Positions 1 through 8,101 of a stretch of 64,000 nt of DNA are shown here, piece by piece. The position numbers and the translations under genes were made by a program. This DNA is from Pleurocapsa sp. PCC 7327. Its GTDB lineage: Bacteria > Cyanobacteriota > Cyanobacteriia > Cyanobacteriales > Microcystaceae. Location: NCBI RefSeq assembly GCF_000317025.1, contig NC_019689.1, positions 1,067,501 through 1,131,500 of the forward strand, written 5' to 3'. The first letter of the stretch is position 1; each line of letters begins with the position of its first letter. The notes beneath the pieces were generated by a model. It saw only the letters and a list, made by a program, of their open reading frames with translations, ran no database searches and was not told where the DNA came from.

Positions 1-1726
1 TAGCAGCAGGATTCTCAAAAAATAATTTATCGGCTAATTCTGGACGAACTCTTCTTGCTAACTCCATAAACACTTCCCATTCCGGACGTGCTTCTCCGAT
101 TCTCCGTCCGGGGATTTCTGGACTAAAAATTACTCGTCTTTCGGTGCTGGTTTCTGTTACGCCGCCTGGGATTTCATAACGAGTTGTTGCAGGGAGCAAA
201 ATAACAGTCTCTGTGGGTTCTAAAAGCATTTGTTTAGAACAAACAATATCCATATGAACTCGCAGAGGGATGTTTAATAAAGCCGATTCGACATAATTAG
301 GATCTGGTAAAACGTCTAAAAAATTACCGCCAACTAAGAATAAAACATCTAACTTACTTTCTGCCGCTGCATTTATCATATCTGAGGCGATTAATCCTTT
401 GGTCTGAGGGACTTCAAACCCCCAAAGTTTGCTCATTTCTTTGGCAGTTTCCGGAGAAATTTTTCTTCCTCCTGGAAAGACGGTGGAATAACATCCCATT
501 TCTGCACCGCCTTGGACTCCAGAATGTCCGCGAATTGGCATTAAACCGCAGCCTTCTCGTCCGACAAAACCTTTTGTTAGAGCTAAATTAATAATGGCTT
601 TGACATTCTCTTCGCCGCATTCGTGTTGGGTAATTCCCATACTCCACACAAAGATGGCTTTATTTGCTTCGCCAACCATTTTGGCAAAGGCATACATTTC
701 TTCGCGAGACGCCCCAGAAAGTGACTCTAATTCCTCCCAAGATTGAGTGTCTAAAGTTGCTTTTAATTCCTCAAAATGGTTAGTGTAATTATCAATAAAT
801 TGACTGTCGAGCCAATTGTTGATCATCATATGTTTGATGGTACCATTGAGGAATGGTATGTCTCCGCCCACGTTCACTAGAAAGAAATCTTCGGCGAATT
901 TGGTGCCAAATAACGCACTTTCAGGAATAGAAGGCACCCAGTAACGTTCCATTCCGGGTTCGCGGTAGGTGTTGATAACGACGATGCGAGTACCTGCTTT
1001 TTTTGCCCAGTGCAGATATTTCACCGTGACGGGTTGGTTGTTGGCAACGTTGGAACCGATAAAGACTAATAAATCAGTGCCTATCCAGTCTTTGTAAGAG
1101 CAAGTTGTCGCTGCTACTCCCAGAGTTGCTTTCAATGCACCAGTGCTGGGAGAATGGCAAATTCTGGCAGCATTATCAACATTGTTGCTACCCATTGCCC
1201 TAACTGCCTTCTGGATGGCGTAGTAAGTCTCGTTAACCGTACCTCGGCTAGTAACATAATAGGCAGTGCGTTCGGGTGTTGTGGCGCGAATGCGACTGGC
1301 AATAATCTCTAATGCTTTATCCCAGCTAATGCGACGAAAACCTTTATCCCCTTTATCTCGCCTCATCGGATAGGGAAGTCGTCCCATATCTCGCAATTCG
1401 GCACCGCTTTTTGTGTACAATTGTTCGCAATTTTCGAGAATTGTATGGTCAAAAGCTGGCATAGTATTGAGGCGCAACAGGCGCAACCTGACATTGCAGA
1501 CATGGATGCCATCGACTGTCCAGTCTTTCATGCCCGTGGTGCCTAAAGAGCAACCATCGCAAACACCTTTATTGAGAATCTCCCAGGCATAGGGCAATTC
1601 ATCAAAGTTGACTAAGACTGCCCGAATGACTTCCCAATAGTTGTTAGGGTATTGTTCGCCGATTCCAAATGGTTTCCAGCTTGCCCAAATGGAAGGATTC
1701 CAAGCTTTTTTGGGTTTGCGTAACAT
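1..1726 (-). CDS. FdhF/YdeP-family molybdopterin oxidoreductase (C terminus off window)
   Basis: I translated this strand by hand: 575 residues are visible and the gene continues past the left edge, while relatives are roughly 730-770 residues. An N-terminal cluster-type motif CDGC lies near residues 56-59 with a further Cys at 77. ARICHSPS near residues 188-193 puts Cys190 where formate dehydrogenase H carries the selenocysteine Mo ligand. The ATG at 1726 has AGGAG about 9 bases upstream, so the start is firm. The family is annotated as formate-dehydrogenase-like, bis-MGD, probably cytoplasmic; the true substrate is unknown for most members. It is divergent from a Rieske protein gene 319 bases away, which may be a redox partner (inference). 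Confidence 0.9.
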   Translation of the reverse strand, partial: MLRKPKKAWNPSIWASWKPFGIGEQYPNNYWEVIRAVLVNFDELPYAWEILNKGVCDGCSLGTTGMKDWTVDGIHVCNVRLRLLRLNTMPAFDHTILENCEQLYTKSGAELRDMGRLPYPMRRDKGDKGFRRISWDKALEIIASRIRATTPERTAYYVTSRGTVNETYYAIQKAVRAMGSNNVDNAARICHSPSTGALKATLGVAATTCSYKDWIGTDLLVFIGSNVANNQPVTVKYLHWAKKAGTRIVVINTYREPGMERYWVPSIPESALFGTKFAEDFFLVNVGGDIPFLNGTIKHMMINNWLDSQFIDNYTNHFEELKATLDTQSWEELESLSGASREEMYAFAKMVGEANKAIFVWSMGITQHECGEENVKAIINLALTKGFVGREGCGLMPIRGHSGVQGGAEMGCYSTVFPGGRKISPETAKEMSKLWGFEVPQTKGLIASDMINAAAESKLDVLFLVGGNFLDVLPDPNYVESALLNIPLRVHMDIVCSKQMLLEPTETVILLPATTRYEIPGGVTETSTERRVIFSPEIPGRRIGEARPEWEVFMELARRVRPELADKLFFENPAA

Positions 1727-2045
1727 GATGAGTTGCTCCTGTAAAAAAGAGAGATTATTTTATCTCACGCAAAGACGCAAAGATGAGCCAAAGACAACGG
1801 TACGATTGCCGTATACTAATACTCTATTTTGTAACTGTAGACGGATGGCTCTTGCTAAAACAACTCTTTCTAAATCTTTACCTTGCCGTTGACCAAGAAT
1901 TTTTACACCTCTTTCGCAGGCTCATTTTGGCAAAATTAAGATAAAGCAAACCATAGAAAATTCTGAAAATTTTATAAAGATACTTTCTGTTGACTCGACG
2001 CGGACTTCTATTAGTTACAAACTTAAGTAATGACTGAAAAATCCA
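1727..2045. other. divergent intergenic region, FdhF-like / Rieske
   Basis: This gap of about 320 bases separates two outward-facing genes, so it must hold both promoters. A short degenerate repeat built on ACGCAAAG occurs near 1765-1782, and a related ACGCCAAGACGCAAAGG copy lies near 39173. No convincing ORF, RNA or terminator was seen. Confidence 0.4.
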
Positions 2046-2603
2046 ATGAAAAACTCTACCTTTCCAAAAAATCGACGACAATTTCTCATATACATGGTGG
2101 CAGGTACAGCTGGAACTGTAGCACTTGGATGGCTTTTTCCTAATCTTGCGGAAAGTCAAGAAACAGAGTTAGAAACTCTGTGCTCTTTATTCCCTTATAA
2201 TTCTCGGTGTAAAAACTATCTGCCTGGTGTTAGAGCTATTGACAGCAAAGGAAACCCAATCGATCCGCCATCGCTTTTAGCTAAGGCAGTGCCAGGAATT
2301 CCCGTAGAAGTAGAAGGTTTATCAAAACCTACTTATCTCATAATTACTGAAAAACACCAAATTGCTCCCTATGGGATTCGTCCTGTTTGTACCCACTTAG
2401 GCTGCACGGTGGACTGGAAGTCAGAACGAAATCGTTTTGTTTGTCCTTGTCATGGTTCTGAGTACGATGCGATGGGACGAGTGGAAAAGGGTCCGGCAAA
2501 ACGTCCTTTACCGTTGGTAACGGTGGTGGTTAAGCAAAATCAAATTCGTTTAGTAGACCGACAACCAGGAGTCGATCCTCGTGGGTCTCGTTCCTCAAAC
2601 TAG
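2046..2603 (+). CDS. Tat-exported Rieske [2Fe-2S] protein, PetC-like
   Basis: A 185-residue protein with a twin-arginine start (NRRQFL at 9-14), then a hydrophobic stretch (about 15-32) that could act as signal or anchor. The Rieske domain has both ligand boxes, CTHLGC at 115-120 and CPCHGS at 133-138. It is related to the cytochrome b6f Rieske subunit but lacks the usual PetC tail. It also carries an insert with Cys46 and Cys55 ([11 protein letters not shown]) that PetC does not have. It is more likely an alternative PetC-like protein than the main PetC1. It probably sits at the outer face of a membrane and passes electrons. The neighbouring divergent molybdopterin oxidoreductase is a possible partner; this is inference from context. 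Confidence 0.85.
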   Translation: MKNSTFPKNRRQFLIYMVAGTAGTVALGWLFPNLAESQETELETLCSLFPYNSRCKNYLPGVRAIDSKGNPIDPPSLLAKAVPGIPVEVEGLSKPTYLIITEKHQIAPYGIRPVCTHLGCTVDWKSERNRFVCPCHGSEYDAMGRVEKGPAKRPLPLVTVVVKQNQIRLVDRQPGVDPRGSRSSN

Positions 2604-2669
2604 CGTTAAGATCGACTGAGTTTTTGATTGAAGAAGTTGTAAAAGTTTTAAAGTTAAAGCGACGCATTT

Positions 2670-3275
2670 TTAATCGCTTGCTTCCCTATTCGACCTCTCA
2701 TCTACTTCAAATTTTATTTTGTTATAAATATCTCTCAAAGAAATTTGTAACTCTACTGAACTTAGAGAAATCCTCTCATCTTCTTCATCATATTCATACA
2801 ACGTCCACTGTTTTTTAGCAGTCTTAGAATACTGTTCTATATAGATCCGATTTTGGTCGATTAAAATATATTCTTGAAACGTAGCGATCGTTCGATAAGC
2901 ATCAAATTTTTCTCCCTTATCATAGCTTTGGGTGGATTTTGAAAGTACTTCTATAATGACCGAGGGATTAGTAATTGTATCTGTGCGATTGTTGAAATAT
3001 TCTGGTTCGCCCGTTACTACCATTACATCAGGATAGGTAAAGATGCGTTTCTGAGGTATCCACAGGCGTACATCACCCATAAAAACTCGATAATCGAGCC
3101 TTTTAAAGGCAAAGTTTAACTCAGTACTGAAGTTGAGAGCTATCTGATTATGATTTATCGATCCGCCCGCCACAGGAATTATTTGACCGTCGATATACTC
3201 ACTTTTATACTCTGCTGCTTCTTCTAGAGTCAAATATTCTTCTACAGAGAAGTATTTTTGTTGCGTAGCTTGCAT
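2670..3275 (-). CDS. Uma2-family (DUF820) putative endonuclease
   Basis: A 201-residue protein of the Uma2 family, a PD-(D/E)xK-fold group vastly expanded in cyanobacteria. Typical landmarks are visible: FSVEEYLTLEE near 9-19, YIDGQII near 27-33, YPDVMVV (Asp83) and the IEVLSKST box (Glu109). These match the expected catalytic core. The in vivo role of the family is unknown; many copies sit next to or inside mobile DNA. It is a single gene here, with a palindrome-rich upstream region (3292-3346). The start at 3275 gives the normal N terminus of the family, although no clear Shine-Dalgarno sequence precedes it. Confidence 0.9.
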   Translation of the reverse strand: MQATQQKYFSVEEYLTLEEAAEYKSEYIDGQIIPVAGGSINHNQIALNFSTELNFAFKRLDYRVFMGDVRLWIPQKRIFTYPDVMVVTGEPEYFNNRTDTITNPSVIIEVLSKSTQSYDKGEKFDAYRTIATFQEYILIDQNRIYIEQYSKTAKKQWTLYEYDEEDERISLSSVELQISLRDIYNKIKFEVDERSNREASD

Positions 3276-3291
3276 GGTTTAAAAAAAGAAA

Positions 3292-3346
3292 GTTGAGTAG
3301 TTGTATACATGTAAGGCATACAGTAACAGTATACGTATACCTCAAC
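3292..3346. promoter_or_regulatory. nested palindromes upstream of the Uma2 gene
   Basis: GTTGAG (3292-3297) and CTCAAC (3341-3346) form outer arms. Inside are GTATAC (3303-3308) and the perfect 12-base palindrome GTATACGTATAC (3329-3340). The arrangement looks like an operator, but no known regulator is recognised. It lies just upstream of the Uma2 start and about 95 bases before the P450 remnant. Confidence 0.35.
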
Positions 3347-3439
3347 AGTGTAACGCGATCGCAACGATGACAATTCCTCCCCTTTAAAGAAAAATTAATA
3401 AAATATAAAGCGAGTAAGGTTCGGATCTAGAAAATTCTT

Positions 3440-3786
3440 ATGCAAAATGCACTGGAGAAAAAGCCATCTCTGCCTTTACCGCCTGGTAGTTTTGGATTGC
3501 CGCTCATAGGAGAGACGATAAGTTTTTTGCGCGATCGCAATTTTGCAGACAAGCGACAAAAAAGTATGGGTCAGTTTTCAAGACCAATATTTTTGGTCGT
3601 CCCACTATTTATATCTGTGGTGCGGAAGCGAATCGCTTTATCTTTTCTAAAGAGAATAAATATTTTGTTGCTACTTGGCCCAAAAGTACGAAAATTCTTC
3701 TAGGTTCTAATTCTCTTGCCACGAATACGGGAAGCTTTCACACCTCGCGTCGTAAGTTGATGTACCAAGTATTCCAAAAACTCACG
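3440..3786 (+). pseudogene. truncated, frameshifted cytochrome P450 (CYP120-like)
   Basis: The first about 40 codons read as a P450 N terminus (LPLPPGSFGLPLIGETISFL), closely resembling cyanobacterial CYP120A1. At the A-run 3558-3563 one A is missing. Adding one restores a long in-frame match (KKYG.VFKTNIFGRPTIYICGAEANRF, then KILLGSNSLATNTG and the SRRKLMYQVFQ region). Homology stops abruptly around 3786, leaving about 115 of the roughly 440 residues expected; the haem-binding Cys region is gone. Unrelated sequence ending in a dispersed repeat (3971-4002) follows, so a rearrangement probably removed the rest. CYP120A1 is known to act on retinoids; this copy cannot be functional. Confidence 0.8.
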
Positions 3787-3970
3787 ATTTGGGTTTCTGT
3801 TTCTTTCCCTTACGGGTTTTTCGCAACTGCCCTAATTACTCACTCGTCGCTCACCCCGTCGCCTGTTGTTGCGAAGCCAACAATTCGGCTCAGGGGTGAA
3901 TCTCCTCGCTCGTCCCCATTCCTCTCACCGCCTCTCCTTCGTTGTGGCGGGAGTCTCCTGGGGGTGTTAG

Positions 3971-4002
3971 ATGACATTCTATACTTTTGGGACAACCTGT
4001 AA
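3971..4002. repeat. dispersed repeat, copy 1
   Basis: ATGACATT-CT-ATACTTTT-GG-GACAACCTGTAA recurs, with small changes, at 33565-33600. It marks the end of the segment that replaced the 3' part of the P450 gene and may be one end of a mobile or MITE-like element. Confidence 0.5.
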
Positions 4003-4043
4003 GGCATGCTTTCCTCCTACTGATAACTAAAAACTGATAGCTG

Positions 4044-4721
4044 ATGACCGTTAAATATCCTCCTGTTCCCTGGTATCTTCAAGGACGCGCTATCCAAATC
4101 TTGAACTTAGTTAATATTGAAAATTCGCGTCCTTTTGTGCCTCCAGAATTAGAAATTGTCTCCCTCTTCCCTGGAAAAACATTAGGAGGCACATACATCT
4201 CTACTTACGAATCCGGTTCGATCCTAGAATACAATGAATTAATTGTTGTTGCAGCTTTAGTACGCTATCAAGGAAAAATCGGCGCGTGGATTTCTCATAT
4301 TTACGTCGATAATGAGGACTCCGTTGCTGGGGGTCGAGAAATTTGGGGACTGCCCAAAGAAATGGCAGAATTTACATGGGAAAAAGATAGCGTCAGCGTT
4401 CGTCAACAAGAGCGACAATTGTGCCGAGTTCGCTACAAAAAAGAATGGTTTAGTTTTGCGACTTGGTGGCAACAACCTTTTAGTGGCAATGTGTTTGGTG
4501 GCTTGGAGTCGGAATTACTTTTATTCAAAAGTGAATTGAAATCGCAACTTGGAATAGTAAGCGGCAATCTGGAAATTCCTCAAGAAAGTTCTTTTGCTCG
4601 ATTAAATTTAGGTCAACCTTGGTTGATACTCAATTGCCAAAATTTAGAGTTAGTTGCAGGCATACCCAAAGTTGTAGGAACCAAATTTTTTCAAGAAAAT
4701 CCTAGGGGAGTTTCATTCTGA
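4044..4721 (+). CDS. acetoacetate decarboxylase-family protein
   Basis: A 225-residue member of the acetoacetate decarboxylase (ADC) superfamily. The signature GGREIWGLPKEMAEF at about 96-110 includes Lys105, the expected Schiff-base lysine. In true ADC this lysine is followed by a second lysine that lowers its pKa; here that position is Glu (PKE). Activity on acetoacetate is therefore doubtful, and many ADC-like proteins in bacteria have other or unknown substrates. It stands alone after the P450 remnant and is convergent with murG, 27 bases from the murG stop. The ATG at 4044 gives the standard N terminus (YPPVPWYLQGRAIQ). Confidence 0.85.
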   Translation: MTVKYPPVPWYLQGRAIQILNLVNIENSRPFVPPELEIVSLFPGKTLGGTYISTYESGSILEYNELIVVAALVRYQGKIGAWISHIYVDNEDSVAGGREIWGLPKEMAEFTWEKDSVSVRQQERQLCRVRYKKEWFSFATWWQQPFSGNVFGGLESELLLFKSELKSQLGIVSGNLEIPQESSFARLNLGQPWLILNCQNLELVAGIPKVVGTKFFQENPRGVSF

Positions 4722-4748
4722 CTCGATTTCGCTAAGAAATTTATTTCA

Positions 4749-5819
4749 TTATCGCTTTTCTCCAACGGTTTGACGCACTAAATTAGCTAGTCGTTCTGCA
4801 CTATCGAGTAATGTCAGATTTGCTATTTTTTCTGACATTTGTTGCAGTTTTTCAGGCGATTTTAACAAGTCTAAAACCTGCTTTTCCAAAAGCTCGGCAG
4901 TTAATTCCCCTTGACGGTACATAAATGCCGCCCCTGCATCGGCAAATACCTTAGCATTATAGGCTTGATGGTCCTCTGCCGCGTAGGGATAGGGAATTAA
5001 AATTGCAGGCGTTTTTGTAACGGCTAATTCCGTTAGCGTTCCTGCACCCGCACGGCTAATTGCCAAATTAGCTCTCTGTAACAACCCAGCCATATTTTGA
5101 TAGAAAGGCAAAGAAAAATAGCGGGGATGTTTGAGGATTTCTGCTTCTGGATCTTTCTCTCCCGTCAAATGGACGATAACGGCTCCCTCTTGTAACCAAG
5201 CTGGGACGCACCGACGCACCATTTGATTGACTGCAACGGCTCCTTGAGAACCGCCGACGACAACGATTAAAGGGGCATCGTCAGGAATGGGTAAATCCAA
5301 AGGTTGTGGCGCGAGAAACTGAGAGCGGACAGGCGTACTAACCCAGCAAGTTTGGGCACCGGGAAGATATTGAGACGATCCTTCAAAACCAAGCGCGACA
5401 GTGCTGCACCAATGACTGAACCAACGGGTCACCTTGCCGGGGAGAAAATTGGATTCGTGGAGAATGACGGGGATTCCTTGCAAGCGAGCAGCTACTATGG
5501 CAGGAGCGGCGATATAGCCTCCCGTTGTAAAGATAAGCTCGATTTGGTGCTTTTTAATTAGCTGTCGTACCTGCACAATAGAAGAGACAAGACGCAGCCC
5601 TACCTGAAGCGTCTTGATGCCCAAGCGGGTTTGAAACCCTTCGACAGGAATGGTATGTAGAGTATAGTCAGAGGGGACTAGAGTTTTTTCGAGACGGTTA
5701 GGAACGCCCAACCACTCAATCTTGTATTCTTTAAGTTGCTCTGCCACCGCTAGGGCAGGAAATAGATGTCCGCCAGTACCGCTTGCTGCAATTAATAATC
5801 GCATTGGTGTTTGAGTCAC
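4749..5819 (-). CDS. murG: MurG, UDP-GlcNAc:lipid I N-acetylglucosaminyltransferase
   Basis: The last cytoplasmic step of peptidoglycan precursor synthesis: transfer of GlcNAc from UDP-GlcNAc to undecaprenyl-pyrophosphoryl-MurNAc-pentapeptide, giving lipid II at the inner face of the plasma membrane. The 356 residues match the normal length. Glycine-rich loop GTGGH at 14-18, HESNFLPGK near 122-130 and the GGSQGA nucleotide-binding loop near 190 are all present. A second Met at residue 6 is an alternative start. It is convergent with the ADC-like gene and divergent from the NTF2-like gene 70 bases away; no other mur/dcw gene is adjacent, as is usual in cyanobacteria. Confidence 0.97.
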   Translation of the reverse strand: MTQTPMRLLIAASGTGGHLFPALAVAEQLKEYKIEWLGVPNRLEKTLVPSDYTLHTIPVEGFQTRLGIKTLQVGLRLVSSIVQVRQLIKKHQIELIFTTGGYIAAPAIVAARLQGIPVILHESNFLPGKVTRWFSHWCSTVALGFEGSSQYLPGAQTCWVSTPVRSQFLAPQPLDLPIPDDAPLIVVVGGSQGAVAVNQMVRRCVPAWLQEGAVIVHLTGEKDPEAEILKHPRYFSLPFYQNMAGLLQRANLAISRAGAGTLTELAVTKTPAILIPYPYAAEDHQAYNAKVFADAGAAFMYRQGELTAELLEKQVLDLLKSPEKLQQMSEKIANLTLLDSAERLANLVRQTVGEKR

Positions 5820-5889
5820 AACTGTTATTGGTGAAAGTTTAAGACTTACAATAAATAAGAGTTACTAACAATTATTCAACCTATCACTG

Positions 5890-6696
5890 ATGCGCAATTG
5901 TAAAATGTTCGGTTTTCCCTTTTGTTCCAAACAGTCTCGCTGGTCGATTTCTTTTCTGCTGGGTCTTGGCTTGACGATTGGCAGCGGAATGGCTGGTTGG
6001 GCAGAAAGTCGGGAAACTGCGCCACCTGAGTTGAAAATGTCGATGGCACAGATAGAAGCTGCTGCCAATCAGAAAGATCTCAAACAGGTGATGGAATTTT
6101 ACAGTCCTGATTTCAAGAACTCGGATGGGTTGAATTATACCTCTCTACAACAATCTCTCGATCGCTTTTGGAAACGCTTCAACAACGTACAATACAAGAC
6201 AGAACTCCAGTCTTGGGAAAATACCAAGGAAGGGTTAATGGCACAAACGCTTACCACGGTTACGGGAACTAGCGAGCAGAAAGGAAGAACGATTCAACTT
6301 CAGTCAACTATCCAATCTCGTCAGTATTTTCGCGACCAAAAGCTCGTTCGTCAGGAAATCTTGACAGAAAAAACGGAAGTTACTTCTGGCACCACTCCCC
6401 CCAAAGTCACAATTGTTTTGCCAGAAACCTTAAAAGTCGGTCAGGAATTTGAATTTGATGCAATCGTACAAGAACCATTGGAAAATGACTTGTTGGCAGG
6501 AACGGCAATAGACGAGCCAGTCGATAGCAAGCGCTATCTTACTCCAGGTGCAGTTGAGTTAGAATTGCTGTCGGCTGGCGGACTTTTTAAGCGAGCTAAA
6601 GCTCCCGACCAAGCAGGCCATCGCTGGCTTTCCGCTATTTTGGTGCGCAGCGATGGCATGACGATGGTAACGCAAAGAATCAAGGTAGAATCATAA
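5890..6696 (+). CDS. secreted NTF2/SnoaL-like protein, function unknown
   Basis: A 268-residue protein. A hydrophobic segment at about 19-36 followed by MAGWAES looks like a cleavable signal peptide, so the product is probably periplasmic or exported. Residues about 50-145 (MSMAQIEAAANQKDLKQVMEFYSPDF onward) resemble the NTF2-like/SnoaL fold, known for small-ligand binding or scaffolding. The C-terminal half is beta-rich and unrecognised (TPPKVTIVLPETLKVGQEFEFD). Met6 (5905) is an alternative start. It is divergent from murG; a role at the cell envelope is only inferred. Confidence 0.7.
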   Translation: MRNCKMFGFPFCSKQSRWSISFLLGLGLTIGSGMAGWAESRETAPPELKMSMAQIEAAANQKDLKQVMEFYSPDFKNSDGLNYTSLQQSLDRFWKRFNNVQYKTELQSWENTKEGLMAQTLTTVTGTSEQKGRTIQLQSTIQSRQYFRDQKLVRQEILTEKTEVTSGTTPPKVTIVLPETLKVGQEFEFDAIVQEPLENDLLAGTAIDEPVDSKRYLTPGAVELELLSAGGLFKRAKAPDQAGHRWLSAILVRSDGMTMVTQRIKVES

Positions 6697-6759
6697 GATT
6701 TGGCGACAAGCGATCGCAACTAAACGTTAGAATTTACCAGTTACACTCCCGAATGACTT

Positions 6760-6855
6760 ATGACTGCTAACGATCTATTGACCCTAGTGCTACTCTTAAG
6801 TCCCGGAATTTTACTATCTATCCTGGTAATGCTTGCTTTTGCAAAAGGAGGCTAG
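6760..6855 (+). CDS. 31-residue single-span membrane peptide
   Basis: ATG at 6760 to TAG at 6855 encodes a peptide starting MTANDLLTLVLLLSPG and ending MLAFAKGG: a short polar head, one uninterrupted hydrophobic helix and a basic-glycine tail. The layout is like the tiny subunits of cyanobacterial thylakoid complexes (PetN, PsaM, Psb30), but the sequence matches none that I can recall. There is no strong Shine-Dalgarno sequence. It lies 63 bases after the NTF2-like gene and could be cotranscribed. Probably real, but unproven. Confidence 0.45.
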   Translation: MTANDLLTLVLLLSPGILLSILVMLAFAKGG

Positions 6856-6878
6856 TAGTTGGTCGATTTTCAATTGAT

Positions 6879-7012
6879 GGGGAAAGAGGGAGAGTGGGGA
6901 GGGTGGGGAGACAAGGGGACAGGGGGGACTCCGAGACAAGGGAACGGGGAGACAATTAACGAATAACCACTAACCACTAACAAATGACCAATGACTAATG
7001 ACAAAGGACAAC
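6879..7012. repeat. composite G-rich / heptanucleotide repeat (copy 1)
   Basis: A G-rich block (GGGGAGAC and variants, about 6880-6955) is followed by seven tandem 7-base units at 6962-7010: AATAACC, ACTAACC, ACTAACA, AATGACC, AATGACT, AATGACA, AAGGACA. An inverted version with the same unit order lies at 21935-22030. Such short tandemly repeated repetitive elements are typical of cyanobacterial intergenic DNA. Confidence 0.75.
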
Positions 7013-7058
7013 TATCCATCCCCATCAACTTGACACAGCGCTAGTTAAGGTTAATTAA

Positions 7059-7724
7059 CTATAAATTTTCAAAATAGTCGATTGCCACCTTGCCTACGGC
7101 TTGAGTGGTCATCCAGTCAAGACCGCCGCCAATTACGGCTCCGAATGCCGGAGCAGCAATAACGCCAAGAGACTTTTGCAGCACTTTTTTGGCGATCTTT
7201 TTCCCAATTACCTGGGACAAGGCTTCAGCCAGTGCTTTCGTAGCAAATTTAGAGCCTTCTTTTACTGCTCTTTGAATCGCTGTTTTTTTCAGATGGTCGA
7301 AGGCACTAAGGGTGTGTTCGCTGACTACAATTGCAGCCTCCTGTCTAAGAAATTGTTTCAACTCCTCGATCGAGCCACTAGAAACTAACAGTAAGATGGC
7401 AGTTTTGAGATCGGTATTTTGCGGAGTATAGCCATAAACCTGGGCAATAGAGCGAATCATAAAACCCTGAATTTTCCAAGCTTTAATGATATCGATCGGA
7501 ATCATTATAGGTAGGCTAATTGCGCTTCCCAATCCGGTTAAAGCTCCGAATAATCCATTAGTAATGGATTGTTCGTCAACGATCTTTTGGGCAAGATCTC
7601 GCTGACTCAGTGAAGAATGCACCGAACGAATTTTTTCTACATACTGTGTTGATTCTTGAAGATCGACAGCCAAGATCCAATCAACAATATTTTCAAACGA
7701 TTGCTCGAAATTTGTAACGTGCAT
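7059..7724 (-). CDS. EcsC-family protein
   Basis: A 221-residue protein resembling the EcsC family: a helical N-terminal part, then Gly/Ala-rich hydrophobic stretches (GLFGALTGLGSAISLPIMIP at about 57-76; LGVIAAPAFGAVIGGGLDW at about 187-205) that may insert in a membrane. EcsC proteins are poorly understood; the name comes from the Bacillus ecs locus. AAAGGA lies about 8 bases before the ATG. It is divergent from the 8102 gene, which is also membrane-associated, across 377 bases. A shared role with the ATPase cluster is possible but not shown. Confidence 0.65.
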   Translation of the reverse strand: MHVTNFEQSFENIVDWILAVDLQESTQYVEKIRSVHSSLSQRDLAQKIVDEQSITNGLFGALTGLGSAISLPIMIPIDIIKAWKIQGFMIRSIAQVYGYTPQNTDLKTAILLLVSSGSIEELKQFLRQEAAIVVSEHTLSAFDHLKKTAIQRAVKEGSKFATKALAEALSQVIGKKIAKKVLQKSLGVIAAPAFGAVIGGGLDWMTTQAVGKVAIDYFENL

Positions 7725-8101
7725 TATCGATTTCCTTTAGCCTAAATCCGATCCATATCAAACACTTTATTTGTATGCGGTTAAATTAATTATTGTTATG
7801 CTTGAGTCGATCGATGTTAACTTTTCTAGAAAGTAAAGGAGTTATCTCGATCTTAGGTTGGTCGGCAAACCAATGAGGTTAATTCAAGGTTAAGTTTCAA
7901 GCAGCGAATTTTTCTTAAAACTATTTTAATAGTTCTTTATTCTAGAGCGCGATCGCCAAACTAGAAAATTAACCAGTCTCCACAAAATCTTCCTTTTCTT
8001 GCTATAAATAAATTTGTATCTACGACTTAAGAGCGATCTAAGCTAATATCCAATCTAATTATGCTTTTATATAGTCGTCTGCTTGCACAGGAGATTTTTC
8101 A
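7725..8101. other. divergent intergenic region before ATPase cluster
   Basis: This gap of 377 bases holds the promoters of the EcsC-like gene and of the 8102-12951 cluster. A two-unit direct repeat of period 11 (GTTAATTC 7878-7885, GTTAAGTT 7889-7896) is visible. AGGAG near 8089 is the ribosome-binding site for the 8102 gene. There is no ORF or RNA. Confidence 0.4.

Noticed and set aside
1878-2159. Open frame on the minus strand overlapping the Rieske gene start
   Set aside because: Basic, low-information translation antisense to a clearly real gene; no family resemblance.
2624-2818. Open frame on the plus strand opposite the Uma2 3' end
   Set aside because: Antisense to a well-supported Uma2 gene; no start signal or recognisable motif.
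3757-4002. Open frame after the P450 remnant
   Set aside because: Only its first codons are P450; the rest is translated repeat-like, Ser/Pro-rich noise ending in a dispersed repeat.
6962-7010. Tandem repeats considered as a CRISPR array
   Set aside because: Units are 7 bases, contiguous and degenerate, with no spacers and no cas genes in the window.
7878-7896. Two-unit 11-base-period repeat (GTTAATTC, GTTAAGTT) as a Pho box
   Set aside because: Only two units, both starting with G instead of a pyrimidine; too weak to call.
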